Assembly: GCF_000299895.1 (NCBI RefSeq)
Contig: NZ_AMRG01000010.1
Location: 1 to 64,000 of the forward strand
DNA length: 64,000 nucleotides
Origin: Idiomarina xiamenensis 10-D-4
Lineage (GTDB): Bacteria > Pseudomonadota > Gammaproteobacteria > Enterobacterales > Alteromonadaceae
Direction: 5' to 3'
Under the pieces are notes generated by a model. That model was not told the origin of the DNA. It ran no database searches and saw only the letters and a program-made list of their open reading frames with translations. Made by a program: the position numbers and the translations under genes. Shown here in pieces: positions 28,251 to 38,105 of this stretch (positions are counted from its first letter, which is position 1; the number at the start of each line of letters is the position of its first letter).

Positions 28251-29873
28251 ATGATCATTCGCCGTGTTTCTATCGCTAAACGTTCCGCTATTGCTTTTGG
28301 TTTATTGGGTGTCATTTTTATCGCGACGGTTACTTTTTCGTTGCTAAAATTGATGCAACTAAACGATGAAGTAACCGTTATTGCTGAACATCGAGTGCCG
28401 GCGCTTAATGACGCTTCGGCGTTGTTAGCATCGTTTTTGAATATACGCTTGCAAACCGCTAACGTATTGGCGCAAACCGGTCAGCAGCGCGAACACTTTA
28501 TGCAATTATTGCGAGAAGCCGAGGCTAACTTTGAACAGACCCGGAATTCGTTAGAGCAATTAGCTGAAGCTGAACAGGCGCGCCGACTGCTCGTCGATAT
28601 CAAGGCCGATATTGACGTTTATCATCAGTTACAGCGACAATTATTTAGCTTAATCGACAGCGGTCAAAGCGGCGCGGCTGATGCGTTGCAGTACGGCGAT
28701 TTACAAACTGTGCGCGAAGATCTGACCGATGATATACGCTCATTGGTGGCGTTTCAGCAACAACGTATTGATGATGCCAATACCCGCACCGATCAGTTGT
28801 TAGATAGCTCGCGATTAATTCTGATCGTGATCAGCGTGGCGGCATTATTATTAATGGTGTTCTTTGCTTGGGTGTTCACCCGCAGCCTGACTCAGCCGAT
28901 GGCACAAGCGTTGGCGATTGCACAACAGATTGCCGACGGTGATTTGACGCAGGAATTACACGATCAGGGTCACGATGAGACCGCCGCCATGTTAAGGGCG
29001 CTAATGGTCATGCGCCGCCAGCTACGCGATACTATCAATCAAATTCAGGATTCCGCTAATCAGCTGGCATCAACGTCGGAGCAACTGAGTACGGTTACCG
29101 AACAATCCTCGCAGGGGATTCATCAGCAAAATGAGCAGTTGGAGCTTGCGGTGTCGGCGGTGACGGAAATGACCGCGGCGGTAGAAGATGTGGCGCGCAA
29201 TGCCGAAGAGACCGCGCGCGAAGCGGATAGCGCCGATGGTACGGCACGTGACGGACAAACTCAGGTTGAGGATACCATCACCACTACCGAAACCTTATTG
29301 CACGAATTCGACGGCACCATCAAGGGCGTCGGCACGCTAGCCGAACAGGTGGCCAATATTGGCAAAGTCTTGGATGTGATTCGAGGTATTGCCGAGCAAA
29401 CCAACTTATTAGCACTAAATGCGGCTATTGAAGCGGCGCGTGCCGGTGAGTCAGGGCGTGGCTTTGCGGTGGTTGCCGACGAAGTTCGCGCGCTCGCACA
29501 TCGTACCCAGCAATCAACCGGCGAAATTGAAAGCATGATTGCTGCCGTGCAAAACCATACCGATACCACGGTCAAGTCGATCGAGCAGGGCCATCAACGC
29601 GCTCAACAAACCTTGCAAATGGCCGCTCGGGCCGGAGAAGCGCTAACCGCCATCACCGCGGCTATTGCTCGCATTGCCGATAAAACCACCGCAATTGCGA
29701 GTTCATCTGAACAACAAGCCAATGTTGCCAAAGAAGTCGACCAGAACTTGTTAACCATTAAAGATATTGCTACCGAAACCGCTTCTGGTGCTAACGAAAC
29801 TAGCGCCTCAAGTCGCGAACTGGCGCGTCTGGCCGAAAACTTGAGTGCATTGACTAATCGTTTTACAGTCTAG
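28251..29873 (+). CDS. Transmembrane methyl-accepting chemotaxis protein
   Basis: A 540-residue chemoreceptor. TM1 lies at 11-33 and TM2 at about 187-207, with a four-helix-bundle-type periplasmic sensor (34-186) between. A HAMP domain (208-262, ending [12 protein letters not shown]) precedes the long cytoplasmic signalling hairpin. The conserved tip [20 protein letters not shown] is intact, so it should couple to CheA/CheW. The ligand is unknown. No CheR-tethering pentapeptide is visible. It lies 154 bases after a cyclase gene, and this gap is AT-rich. A sigma-28-type promoter was looked for but not convincingly seen. Confidence 0.92.
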   Translation: MIIRRVSIAKRSAIAFGLLGVIFIATVTFSLLKLMQLNDEVTVIAEHRVPALNDASALLASFLNIRLQTANVLAQTGQQREHFMQLLREAEANFEQTRNSLEQLAEAEQARRLLVDIKADIDVYHQLQRQLFSLIDSGQSGAADALQYGDLQTVREDLTDDIRSLVAFQQQRIDDANTRTDQLLDSSRLILIVISVAALLLMVFFAWVFTRSLTQPMAQALAIAQQIADGDLTQELHDQGHDETAAMLRALMVMRRQLRDTINQIQDSANQLASTSEQLSTVTEQSSQGIHQQNEQLELAVSAVTEMTAAVEDVARNAEETAREADSADGTARDGQTQVEDTITTTETLLHEFDGTIKGVGTLAEQVANIGKVLDVIRGIAEQTNLLALNAAIEAARAGESGRGFAVVADEVRALAHRTQQSTGEIESMIAAVQNHTDTTVKSIEQGHQRAQQTLQMAARAGEALTAITAAIARIADKTTAIASSSEQQANVAKEVDQNLLTIKDIATETASGANETSASSRELARLAENLSALTNRFTV

Positions 29874-29910
29874 CTTGGGCTATGGCGATTTGTGTGGTGA
29901 GGGTCGATAA

Positions 29911-30606
29911 ATGAAGACCATCGGTATCATTGGCGGTATGAGTGCGGAGTCGACAGTGACTTACTACCGCACCTTAAACGGTTTAGTACAACAACGTTTA
30001 GGCGGCTTATCATCGGCGAAAATTGTGCTTTATAGCGTTAACTTCGCGGAGATCGAGGCACTTCAACATCAAGGTGATTGGCCAAAAACCGCACAAATAT
30101 TGGCGGCGGCGGCGCGTTCGTTGGCCGCCGCTGGCGCCGACTTTATCATCTTGGCGACCAACACCATGCATAAGGTGGCGGATGAAATTGAGCGTGCGGT
30201 AGCGATACCGCTATTGCATATTGCCGATGCCACAGCCGCGCAGTTACAAAGCGATAAGGTGCAACGAGTGGCATTACTGGGCACGCGCTATACTATGCAG
30301 CAGGATTTCTATAAAGCGCGTATACAGCAGCGCTTTGGTTTGCAAGTGAGCGTGCCTGATGAGGCGCAGCAGGCGTTGATTCATCGGGTTATTTTTGACG
30401 AGCTTTGCCATGGCGTGGTTAAGCCAGAGTCACGCCAGCAATTTGTCGATATTATCGAACAGCAAGCCAGTAACGGTGCCGAAGCTGTGATTTTAGGGTG
30501 TACCGAAATAGCCTTGTTAGTTGAACCGAAGCACACCGCGGTTGCGATATATGACACCACCGCATTGCATGCGCAGGTGGCGGTTAAGATGGCGCTTAGC
30601 AACTAA
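29911..30606 (+). CDS. ygeA: Broad-specificity amino-acid racemase, YgeA type
   Basis: A 231-residue member of the aspartate/glutamate racemase superfamily, cofactor-independent and cytoplasmic. The first catalytic cysteine is replaced by Thr83 (ATNTMHK) and the second is kept as Cys197 (LGCTEI). This Thr/Cys pair at the same residue numbers is known for E. coli YgeA, which racemises several amino acids such as homoserine. The N-terminal GIIGGMSAEST phosphate/substrate loop is typical. It starts 37 bases after the chemoreceptor gene. D-amino acids can influence biofilm, but a link here is inference. Confidence 0.88.
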   Translation: MKTIGIIGGMSAESTVTYYRTLNGLVQQRLGGLSSAKIVLYSVNFAEIEALQHQGDWPKTAQILAAAARSLAAAGADFIILATNTMHKVADEIERAVAIPLLHIADATAAQLQSDKVQRVALLGTRYTMQQDFYKARIQQRFGLQVSVPDEAQQALIHRVIFDELCHGVVKPESRQQFVDIIEQQASNGAEAVILGCTEIALLVEPKHTAVAIYDTTALHAQVAVKMALSN

Positions 30607-30709
30607 AGACCTTCCAGCAAGCCCTTGAAATAGCAGACGAATTGCATAGAAATTACGACTAATGGTGGAATCTTGGGCAGCCACCTCTTGTTTCATTCTG
30701 ACGCTTAGT

Positions 30710-30724
30710 TGATAATGCTTATCA
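30710..30724 (+). promoter_or_regulatory. Fur box upstream of feoAB
   Basis: TGATAATGCTTATCA at 30710-30724 matches the 7-1-7 Fur inverted repeat TGATAAT-N-ATTATCA at all but one base. It ends 23 bases before the feoA start, so Fur-iron should repress feoAB transcription. Confidence 0.82.
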
Positions 30725-30747
30725 CTTGAAGCATGGAGTCGCGGTTT

Positions 30748-30987
30748 ATGACACTGTGGGAAATGAAAGCAAAACAACAAGCACTGATTCATTCATTGAG
30801 CGCTAAGCTATCGCCAGCGGTGGCTGGACGCTTACATGAAATGGGTTTTAATGCCGGCCAAGCCATTTTGTGCCTACGCCGTTCACCATTACGAGGACCG
30901 TTAGTGGTGCAGGTGGGCGATTGCGTGTATTCACTCGAGCAAGAAGTTGCTCAAGCGGTATTACTGGAACAGTCCGCCGCTAGCTAA
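30748..30987 (+). CDS. feoA: Ferrous iron transport accessory protein FeoA
   Basis: A 79-residue cytoplasmic SH3-like domain protein that supports FeoB. The core pattern GRLHEMGFNAGQAILCLRRS followed by GPLVVQVGDCVYSLEQ (residues 25-60) is the FeoA signature. An ATG at 30733 gives five extra residues, but GGAG lies nine bases before the ATG at 30748 and a Fur box sits just upstream. It is followed after 136 bases by feoB. Confidence 0.92.
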   Translation: MTLWEMKAKQQALIHSLSAKLSPAVAGRLHEMGFNAGQAILCLRRSPLRGPLVVQVGDCVYSLEQEVAQAVLLEQSAAS

Positions 30988-31123
30988 GCCTTGTTCGTAT
31001 AAAGCGAATCATGAGTTACTCTGACGGCGAACGCCGTTATCGCTGCGTCATGATCCTGTAGCGCCATGGCGGTGCTATCGATGTGCGCGTAATGCATTCA
31101 GTTGAAACAGTTTTAGGTTGTTT

Positions 31124-32947
31124 ATGAAACGTATCATCTTGGTTGGTAAGCCGAATAGCGGTAAGAGTTTATTATTTAATCAGTTAACCGGTTTACGACA
31201 AAAAGTCGCTAACTTTCCCGGCGTCACCGTAGAGCTAAAAAGCGGGCAGTTTGAAGATCTGGAGGTCATTGACTTCCCGGGTACTTATTCCTTGCACAGT
31301 TTGTCACGTGATGAAGAAATCGCTATCGATAAACTCGGCGAAGCGGTTCACGATCAACAAACCAGCTTGGTTGTCTGTGTGCTCGATGCTACGCGGCTGG
31401 AACGTAGTTTAGTGTTTGCTTTGCAAGCACAAGCGTTAGCGCGCAAGAACAACAAGTCGGTGGTGTTTGTATTGAACATGATCGATGAGGTGCATCGTTA
31501 TGGCGAATCTATCGACACCGAAAAGTTAGCGGCCGAGTTAGGTGGCCCGGTGTATGCGTTGTCGGCGAAAACCTTAGAGGGTGTAGCGGCATTTAAGCAG
31601 GCGTTAAGTGAACTGGGCCAGCAGCCTCCGGCGATACAACAACTAGATATCGATGCCGATGATGATCAGCAATTAGTACAACGCGCGCAGAGCTTGAGTA
31701 AGCGCTTTGGTATGAAGGCGGATTTAGTGCTGAAAAGCCAAAACCGTATCGATAAATTCATGCTCAATAATGTGTTGGGTGGTGTGGCGTTTTTAGCCAT
31801 CATGTTCTTTTTATTCCAAAGTATTTTTACTTGGGCGACGCCGTTAATGGATGGCGTTGAGTTTCTCTTAGCCGAGTTGGCGCACGTTATTACCAGCTTT
31901 ACCGGCGAAGGTATTATTACCGACTTTCTCAATGACGCTATTTTTGGTGGTATCGGTTCGTTTTTGGTGTTTGTACCACAAATTATGGTACTCACCTTAA
32001 TTATCGGTATCTTGGAAGACAGTGGCTACTTGGCGCGAGCGGCGCTTATTTGTCACAAACCGTTGAGCTTTTTCGGGCTTTCCGGGCGCAGCTTTATTCC
32101 TTATTTATCGGGGCACGCTTGCGCTATTCCGGCGATCATGGCGGCGCGCACTATTGAGTCACCGCGTAAGCGCTTGATCACCATGATGACCATTCCGTTG
32201 ATGTCGTGTTCGGCAAGGCTACCGGTTTATGCGCTATTAGTGGCGGTATTAATTCCCGAAAACGCGACCTTTTTAGGCATTTTTAACTTACAAGGTGCCG
32301 CATTTTTTGGGTTGTATTTGTTTGGTATTTGTATGGCTCTGATTGTCAGTTTGGTACTCAACGTATTTACCAAAAAAGACGAGAATCTGACCGATATGCC
32401 ATTCATTTTGGAATTGCCATCTTATCGTTTACCGCATTGGAAGCCCCTGATCCATCGTGTTTGGAACAGTGGCATGCAATTTATTAAACGTGCAGCACCG
32501 ATTATTTTCATGGTGTCGTTGGGTATTTGGGTGTTGGGTTACTTTCCGGTTGGTGCCGATCTTGAGCATTCGTTACTGGGTAAAATTGGACACATCATCG
32601 AGCCCATTTTTGCGCCGTTAGGACTGGACTGGCGTTACGGTGTCGCCATATTAATGTCATTTTTGGCGCGTGAAGTGTTTGTTGGTGCTCTGGGCACGTT
32701 GTTCGGTATTGCCGGTGCCGACGAGAATATCAGCGGCCTGGCAGCCAACATTCAAGCCGACGGTTTAAGCCTAGGTTCGGGTATCGGTCTACTACTATTT
32801 TACGTGGTGGCGTTGCAGTGCGTAGCAACGGTTGCTGTGTTAAAGGGTGAGACGGGTAAATCGTCAATTGCCTGGGGGCTCTATGCCGCTTACGGTATTC
32901 TTGCCTACATTATCGGCGTAACCGCAGCCCAGCTTATTGGGGTGTGA
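31124..32947 (+). CDS. feoB: Ferrous iron transporter FeoB
   Basis: A 607-residue inner-membrane Fe(II) transporter with an N-terminal G-protein domain: G1 GKPNSGKS (8-15), switch threonine in GVTVE, G3 DFPGTYS, G4 NMID and G5 SAK. A membrane core of about ten helices carries the Gate motifs, including SGHACAIPAI and MSCSARLPVYA with conserved cysteines. The protein is shorter than the roughly 770-residue E. coli FeoB, with smaller soluble linkers and C-terminus, but no key motif is lost. An in-frame TTG at 31118 is possible; the ATG at 31124 has AGG six bases before it. No feoC follows. Confidence 0.95.
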   Translation: MKRIILVGKPNSGKSLLFNQLTGLRQKVANFPGVTVELKSGQFEDLEVIDFPGTYSLHSLSRDEEIAIDKLGEAVHDQQTSLVVCVLDATRLERSLVFALQAQALARKNNKSVVFVLNMIDEVHRYGESIDTEKLAAELGGPVYALSAKTLEGVAAFKQALSELGQQPPAIQQLDIDADDDQQLVQRAQSLSKRFGMKADLVLKSQNRIDKFMLNNVLGGVAFLAIMFFLFQSIFTWATPLMDGVEFLLAELAHVITSFTGEGIITDFLNDAIFGGIGSFLVFVPQIMVLTLIIGILEDSGYLARAALICHKPLSFFGLSGRSFIPYLSGHACAIPAIMAARTIESPRKRLITMMTIPLMSCSARLPVYALLVAVLIPENATFLGIFNLQGAAFFGLYLFGICMALIVSLVLNVFTKKDENLTDMPFILELPSYRLPHWKPLIHRVWNSGMQFIKRAAPIIFMVSLGIWVLGYFPVGADLEHSLLGKIGHIIEPIFAPLGLDWRYGVAILMSFLAREVFVGALGTLFGIAGADENISGLAANIQADGLSLGSGIGLLLFYVVALQCVATVAVLKGETGKSSIAWGLYAAYGILAYIIGVTAAQLIGV

Positions 32948-32956
32948 TCGGTCGCA

Positions 32957-32987
32957 GCGCATCAGCATATTTGCTTTGCTGGTGCGC
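32957..32987 (+). terminator. Stem-loop after feoB
   Basis: GCGCATCAGCA (32957-32967) pairs with TGCTGGTGCGC (32977-32987) over 11 positions with one G-U pair and a 9-base loop, followed by TTGTCTTT. It is a likely terminator between feoB and the convergent DUF938 gene. Confidence 0.6.
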
Positions 32988-33003
32988 TTGTCTTTCCCAG
33001 CAT

Positions 33004-33591
33004 TCAATCACGTTTAAAATCTAGCAAACGATTATTGGCTGGCATGGCGTTATTGGCCACTAGCTGAAAGCCTTGTGCTTGAGCCAGCGCGGCTATCCAT
33101 TGTTGGTCACGGATCCCCATCTGAACGTCGCGCGAACGTAAATAACGGTCAAAATCGGCGTTACTGGCGCTGCTATAATTGCCATCATCATTAAATGGAC
33201 CATAAATACACAGGCGTTTAACGGCACCTAAATCGCTGCTGAAATGAGCAAATAATGCCTCTACTGCGGTGGTTGGCATGATGTGACAGGTATTCGCGCT
33301 AAATAGCGCGTCAACATCGGTGACCGGTGCTTGCTGCATGACATCAAACGCCTTCGCTGCGGGTAATTGCGGGGCTTCGGCATCTAATCGTGCCTGTAAA
33401 CCGCGCAGGTTGATCTGCCGGTCGCTGCATTGCCACTGCAGGTGCGGCAACTGCTGCCTAAAGTAAACGGCATGCTGGCCGCTACCACTGCCGACCTCAA
33501 GTACTTTGCTAGCTTGCTGAAAGGTATTTTTTAGGCAGGTTAAAATGGCTGCTTTGTTATTCTCGCAGGCTTGGGAAAAGGGTAATGTCAT
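33004..33591 (-). CDS. DUF938 family SAM-dependent methyltransferase-like protein
   Basis: About 195 residues. The SAM-binding loop VLEVGSGSGQHAVYFRQ (near residue 32), the SDRQ acid strand and the FSANTCHIMP motif are characteristic of DUF938 class-I methyltransferase-like proteins. Their substrate is unknown. The ATG at 33591 overlaps the stop codon of the M14 peptidase gene (TCATGA). AGGAG lies upstream, and an in-frame TTG at 33597 is a less likely start. It is the third gene of a TonB receptor / peptidase / methyltransferase operon. Confidence 0.85.
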   Translation of the reverse strand: MTLPFSQACENNKAAILTCLKNTFQQASKVLEVGSGSGQHAVYFRQQLPHLQWQCSDRQINLRGLQARLDAEAPQLPAAKAFDVMQQAPVTDVDALFSANTCHIMPTTAVEALFAHFSSDLGAVKRLCIYGPFNDDGNYSSASNADFDRYLRSRDVQMGIRDQQWIAALAQAQGFQLVANNAMPANNRLLDFKRD

Positions 33592-35003
33592 GACCAATTG
33601 AGCTCCTGTATTGCTTTGCTGAGTGGATTATCTGTGGGCGCGGCTGGTGTTGATGGTTGATTGTCGTTATCGCTATCGTCCGTACTCGCGCGGTCATGCT
33701 TTGGCGCGGCTTGCTTAGCGTCTGCTGCGTCGCTGCCGCCATTATTTTGCTCCTCATCCACGGCGATATCGGTGTCATCGACCTCTATCAGGTTTTTATC
33801 GTCTGCTGCTTGGTCGGGCATCAGGCGTTCAATCAAGGTCTGCAACGCCGCTGCAGCGACGATCTTGATGTTATCTCGGTCACTATCATCACCCACCTCA
33901 TAGGTGACGGCGGGGGCGCCGTAATGGTCAGTAATAAATTGTTTAAAAACGCCACTTTTGGGGTGACTACCGGCCTTGTAGTCCAGTTCGACCGTTTTAG
34001 ACACCATATTGATGACTTCATCCAGCCACTCGCGTACGCGCTCCGGCTGTTTCAGCGGAATGCCGGTACTCGGCTTATAGTCGCTGGGCATGGTATAAAA
34101 CACATCGCGCCGGGTCGAGTGAAAATCAATCGCCAATTCAATCCGTTCACCGCGTTCATAAAGGGCTTCTAAGTACTTAAATAAGGCTTGGGTTTCGGGT
34201 TGCGTGCGGGCTTGCCAGTCGCGGTTCATATCAACGCCGGTGGCGGTTAGTCGCCAGTTGCCATGATAAACCCCATCGGGGTTCATATTGGGAACCAGCA
34301 AGATATTATAGCGCTGCCGAAAGGCTTGCGCGTTAGCATCGTCGCTAAACAGTAATTGGCCAAAGTGTTGCAGCGCGAGGGCGCCGGTGATCTCCGGTGG
34401 ATGTTGGCGTCCGATCAAAATTAACCAGCGCTCGCTATCCGGGGCACGGTGCTCTATCGCGGCCAAGTTACGGCCCTCGCTGGATACCCCCAAAGAGATG
34501 ACTTGTTGCTGTTGTGGGTTTTTGAGCAAGGTACTGAGCCAGTCGATATAGCCGACATTGTCCATGATTTCTTGCCCGGCGACGTAAACTTCACTGTCAC
34601 CCGCTAGGGTAATATCGAAGCTAATACGGCCGTCACCTTCTTCAAATGATAACGCTTGCCAGGTTTTTTTATCGTCACTACGCTTTGGCGTGTAGCGACC
34701 AATACCACGGCTGGCGACGATGGTTAACTGATAGGTAGTGGTGTTTTCGGCATGGTTTTGGATACGAAAAGCGTACCAGGGACTCGGGTTGATTTGTTCG
34801 CGTTCGGGGCGCAAGTAAAGTATATAACCGTTGTCATCAGCGGCTTGGCAATGGTGCAAGCGACCAGCGGCGAAGTCAGTGGTAAAGCTGACTTCGTCAA
34901 ACTGGCAATTTTGCGGTTGCTGCTTTTCGGTTAACGGCTCAGGTAGCGTAATCTGTGCCAGTGTTACCTGAGTCAGCAAGGTAGCCGTTACCACTAACTC
35001 CAT
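33588..35003 (-). CDS. Exported M14-family zinc carboxypeptidase with acidic C-terminal tail
   Basis: A 471-residue zinc peptidase. A signal peptide (1-16) is followed by a beta-rich N-terminal domain (20-150) as in the AGTPBP/cytosolic carboxypeptidase-like M14 group. The catalytic domain has zinc ligands His201 and Glu204 (QHPPE) and His295 (DFHST), the Asn260-Arg261 substrate pair (MNRDW) and the general base Glu369 (TYEVGDD). Residues 405-460 are a disordered Asp/Asn/Ala-rich tail unusual for the enzyme core. AGGAG precedes the ATG. The gene starts 18 bases after the TonB receptor gene, which suggests cleavage of peptides or peptide-like ligands taken up by that receptor. Confidence 0.9.
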   Translation of the reverse strand: MELVVTATLLTQVTLAQITLPEPLTEKQQPQNCQFDEVSFTTDFAAGRLHHCQAADDNGYILYLRPEREQINPSPWYAFRIQNHAENTTTYQLTIVASRGIGRYTPKRSDDKKTWQALSFEEGDGRISFDITLAGDSEVYVAGQEIMDNVGYIDWLSTLLKNPQQQQVISLGVSSEGRNLAAIEHRAPDSERWLILIGRQHPPEITGALALQHFGQLLFSDDANAQAFRQRYNILLVPNMNPDGVYHGNWRLTATGVDMNRDWQARTQPETQALFKYLEALYERGERIELAIDFHSTRRDVFYTMPSDYKPSTGIPLKQPERVREWLDEVINMVSKTVELDYKAGSHPKSGVFKQFITDHYGAPAVTYEVGDDSDRDNIKIVAAAALQTLIERLMPDQAADDKNLIEVDDTDIAVDEEQNNGGSDAADAKQAAPKHDRASTDDSDNDNQPSTPAAPTDNPLSKAIQELNWS

Positions 35004-35021
35004 ACGCGCACTCCTGTGTCA

Positions 35022-37865
35022 TTAAAAGCTCCATGTTAATGTAGCATACGTATAACGACCTAAATTGGAGTGTACATTGGAGAAATAACCAAAGCTTTCG
35101 TCTGCTAACGGTGGCGCTTTATTGCCAATGTTGCGCGCACCAATACGTAATTTGACGCCGTTTAACCAATCGTCAAAATGATAATCTAGGTAAGCGTCGG
35201 TAGTCGTCCAGCTGGCAATTGGCATCATATTTCCGTCGCTATCGGTAACGCTGGTTTCGTAAAAATCACCGACGTAATTAACACGAATGCCCGCGCCCCA
35301 ATTACCATAGTCCCAATCTAAACGGCTGAACGCACGCCATTTCGGATTACCATCCATTTGCCGTAAATCACCAGCGCCCACCACCGTAATGTCGATTGGC
35401 ACTGCTGGATTGCCTGCGGCTTGTTCGGCTAATACTTCGGCACTGATCGGATCGGGAGTTTGCTCAAATTTAGCCAGATAAGCGCCATTAATGGCGAAAT
35501 CAAATTGACCAATCGGGGTGTCGTTTAAGCGATAGCTGATGCTGATATCGGTACCGGCGATGCGGCGTTCGTCGAGATTGGCATATTGATTATTAACGTA
35601 AATTACCTCGAGGTCATCATCACGAACCACCGCCGGGTTAGCAGAACCTTGTGCCCGTAATAGCGAATCATACAGCAGATGGGTTTGGCTATTAAGTATA
35701 CCCACCACACCCTCTTGCTTGATATGCCACTGGTCGATACTGATCAATAAGTTGTCGAGTGGTGCGATAGCGACGCCGTAGCTATAAATTTTGTCATCTT
35801 CAGGCTCGAGTTGTTGGTTGCCGCCGCGCACCTCGGTGATGCTATAGCTGTCATCCAATACCGGGTCGATACGCGAGTTGGTGCGCGAGACGCCTTGTTC
35901 GACCACTTGCGGTAGGTTGGGGGCGCGAAAGCCGCCAGAGTATGAGGCTCGAAACTGAATAATATCGCTGGGCGCCCAACTCCAGGCGACTTTCGGTTTA
36001 AGCACATCACCGACGTCTGAGAAGCGCTCGTAGCGTAACGCCAACTGCACGTCCATATCATCCATCAATGGCACCAATAATTCGGTATAGGCCGAGAACA
36101 CGTTGCGGCTACCTCGGCTATCGGGGGTTGCACTACTACCCAGTACATCGGAATCGGTCAGCAGTTCGCCGGTGATTTGATCGTAAAAGGGGGTTGAGCC
36201 ATCCAGCAACTCATGGCGGTCGTCGGCATAGGATTCGTAGCGGTATTCAATGCCCGCGGCCAGGCCGATATCTCCCGCATACCAAGAGGTCAGTATCGGG
36301 TTAGATATTTTGAAGTCCCACAGTGCCAGTTCGGTGCTGCTATCGCGAGTAATATCGGCAGTTAAGCCGGCGATGACCGCAGCGTCGTTGTAAACCGCCG
36401 TGCCACTATTGAGGTTATTTGGATCGCCACCAATAAAGGGATTATAAGCATTGGCAGCATCGCTGGCGTTAATGGCTTGCTGTAACGCACTGACGCGAAT
36501 GCGATTGTAGCCAGTATCGAGGGTATCGGCGCGGGAGTACAGCAGTGCCGATTCCCATTCCCAACTATCGATATAGCCACGCAGACCGGCGAGTAAACGG
36601 TAGCTGGTATCTTCTACTTCAATGCGTCGAGGACCGACATCCATGGGGCGAATGTTGCGCAAAGTCACGGTTTCCCCGAACGGGTTATAGTAGGCATCTG
36701 GGCTGATGGTAAAGCGTTGCGCAGTGAGGTTGGCATTTTGTTCACGGCGGCGTTTGGAGTTGGCTTGGTAGTACAGCGCCTCGGCGAATAACTCCATATT
36801 GCTGCCGAGTTGCTGGGTGTAATAGCCAAACAGGTTAAAGCGGTCGATGGCCGAGGTCATACTTTGATCCTGTTGCGGCGCATCGTACTGCATATTGTCT
36901 GGGAGTGAGCCTGGCGCTGCACAAACACCGTCGCCGAGCGTTTGAAAACAATCGCCCATGGCTTCCGGCCGAACATGAAAACGACCGATGGTGTCACCGT
37001 CAAAGATGGCCCAGGGGCTAGACAGCGAACGGTTATCAAGTTGTGAATCACCGCTAAATCCGGCGGGCACGCGAGGGTTGTTACGGCGATCCTCGGAGGC
37101 GGAATAAGGGCGTTCATTGGCGCCAATCTCGTCGCGCGTATAGTAGGCTGCCGATAAACTCAAATGACTTTTATTGTCATTAAAATAAAAGCCGGTCGAG
37201 CCGTTGACTAAATATTGATTCATGCCGGTACCGCTGGCATCACCGGCATTGACCGTTAACTGACTTTGGTTCAAGTCTTTCTTCAATACATAGTTCACCA
37301 CACCGGCTACGGCATCGGTGCCGTACAGCGCGGCAGCGCCGTCACGCAATACTTCTAAGCGGCGTAAGCCGGCCACCGGCAGGGTATTTGAGTTGACTGT
37401 TGTTACCGGAACAAAGTTTTCGGTTTGTGTGCCCGGGTGCAGCACCAAGCGACGGCCATTTAATAGCGTGAGGGTATTGCCCGTGCCGATACCGCGTAAG
37501 TTGATCGAGGCAACGTCGCCGCGGGCATCGTTGACGCCACCGATGGAACGTTCGTTATTAAAGCTGACATCGCCGACTTGCGGGATCGAGCGTAACAAGT
37601 CGTCGCCGGTGATGGCGCCGGTGTTCTCGATATCTTCTTCGCTGAGCAGCGTTACCGGCAAGCGCCCAGCGGCTTGTGCACCACGGATATTACTACCTAC
37701 CACGGTGATTTTCTCGATGTCGTCTGGATCATTATCGGCATTGTCGCGTTGTTGCTCGGTTTGTTGGGCGATGGCTGCCGGCGTGCTGCTTAAGCCAGTT
37801 AAAGCAGCGCATAAACAAAGTGTGAGATAACCGCGTTTAAGCGTAGGTCGCCTGTTATAGAACAT
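35022..37865 (-). CDS. TonB-dependent outer-membrane receptor (Oar/SusC-unlike, large)
   Basis: A 947-residue receptor that imports a ligand across the outer membrane using TonB energy. It has a signal peptide (1-33). A TonB box-like segment (EKITVVGSNIRG, 51-62) leads into the plug domain (65-190) with NLRGIGTGNTLTLLNGRR and AALYGTDAVAGVVNYV. The 22-strand barrel ends in the aromatic TLTWSF needed for assembly. The plug signatures match the large 'left-handed beta-roll'-type TonB receptors abundant in marine gammaproteobacteria, often for peptides or carbohydrates. AAGGA precedes the ATG. The operon partner is an M14 peptidase, so a peptide ligand is the best guess. Confidence 0.93.
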   Translation of the reverse strand: MFYNRRPTLKRGYLTLCLCAALTGLSSTPAAIAQQTEQQRDNADNDPDDIEKITVVGSNIRGAQAAGRLPVTLLSEEDIENTGAITGDDLLRSIPQVGDVSFNNERSIGGVNDARGDVASINLRGIGTGNTLTLLNGRRLVLHPGTQTENFVPVTTVNSNTLPVAGLRRLEVLRDGAAALYGTDAVAGVVNYVLKKDLNQSQLTVNAGDASGTGMNQYLVNGSTGFYFNDNKSHLSLSAAYYTRDEIGANERPYSASEDRRNNPRVPAGFSGDSQLDNRSLSSPWAIFDGDTIGRFHVRPEAMGDCFQTLGDGVCAAPGSLPDNMQYDAPQQDQSMTSAIDRFNLFGYYTQQLGSNMELFAEALYYQANSKRRREQNANLTAQRFTISPDAYYNPFGETVTLRNIRPMDVGPRRIEVEDTSYRLLAGLRGYIDSWEWESALLYSRADTLDTGYNRIRVSALQQAINASDAANAYNPFIGGDPNNLNSGTAVYNDAAVIAGLTADITRDSSTELALWDFKISNPILTSWYAGDIGLAAGIEYRYESYADDRHELLDGSTPFYDQITGELLTDSDVLGSSATPDSRGSRNVFSAYTELLVPLMDDMDVQLALRYERFSDVGDVLKPKVAWSWAPSDIIQFRASYSGGFRAPNLPQVVEQGVSRTNSRIDPVLDDSYSITEVRGGNQQLEPEDDKIYSYGVAIAPLDNLLISIDQWHIKQEGVVGILNSQTHLLYDSLLRAQGSANPAVVRDDDLEVIYVNNQYANLDERRIAGTDISISYRLNDTPIGQFDFAINGAYLAKFEQTPDPISAEVLAEQAAGNPAVPIDITVVGAGDLRQMDGNPKWRAFSRLDWDYGNWGAGIRVNYVGDFYETSVTDSDGNMMPIASWTTTDAYLDYHFDDWLNGVKLRIGARNIGNKAPPLADESFGYFSNVHSNLGRYTYATLTWSF

Positions 37866-38105
37866 AACTTATCCTTATTATTTTCATTAGCTTGATGGGC
37901 TGCTGTAGTCATTTTCCAATAACGACTGGTTAACATTCAGGCAGCCTTTAGTGGCGATTGCCAGTTTTTTTACATTCTTTTTGCATTATTTGAGCGGCAA
38001 CTTGCTTGGCTGAATGGTGTTAGCGGGAATTGTTGATCGGGGTCAGGGAATTGTGTCGGCGCTATTTGGCATACTGTTGGCAGTCAATTATTGAGGAGGT
38101 GTGTC

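Noticed and set aside
33657-34172. 171-codon plus-strand ORF opposite the M14 peptidase
   Set aside because: It lies wholly antisense to a gene whose catalytic residues are all intact; the frame is open because of codon bias.
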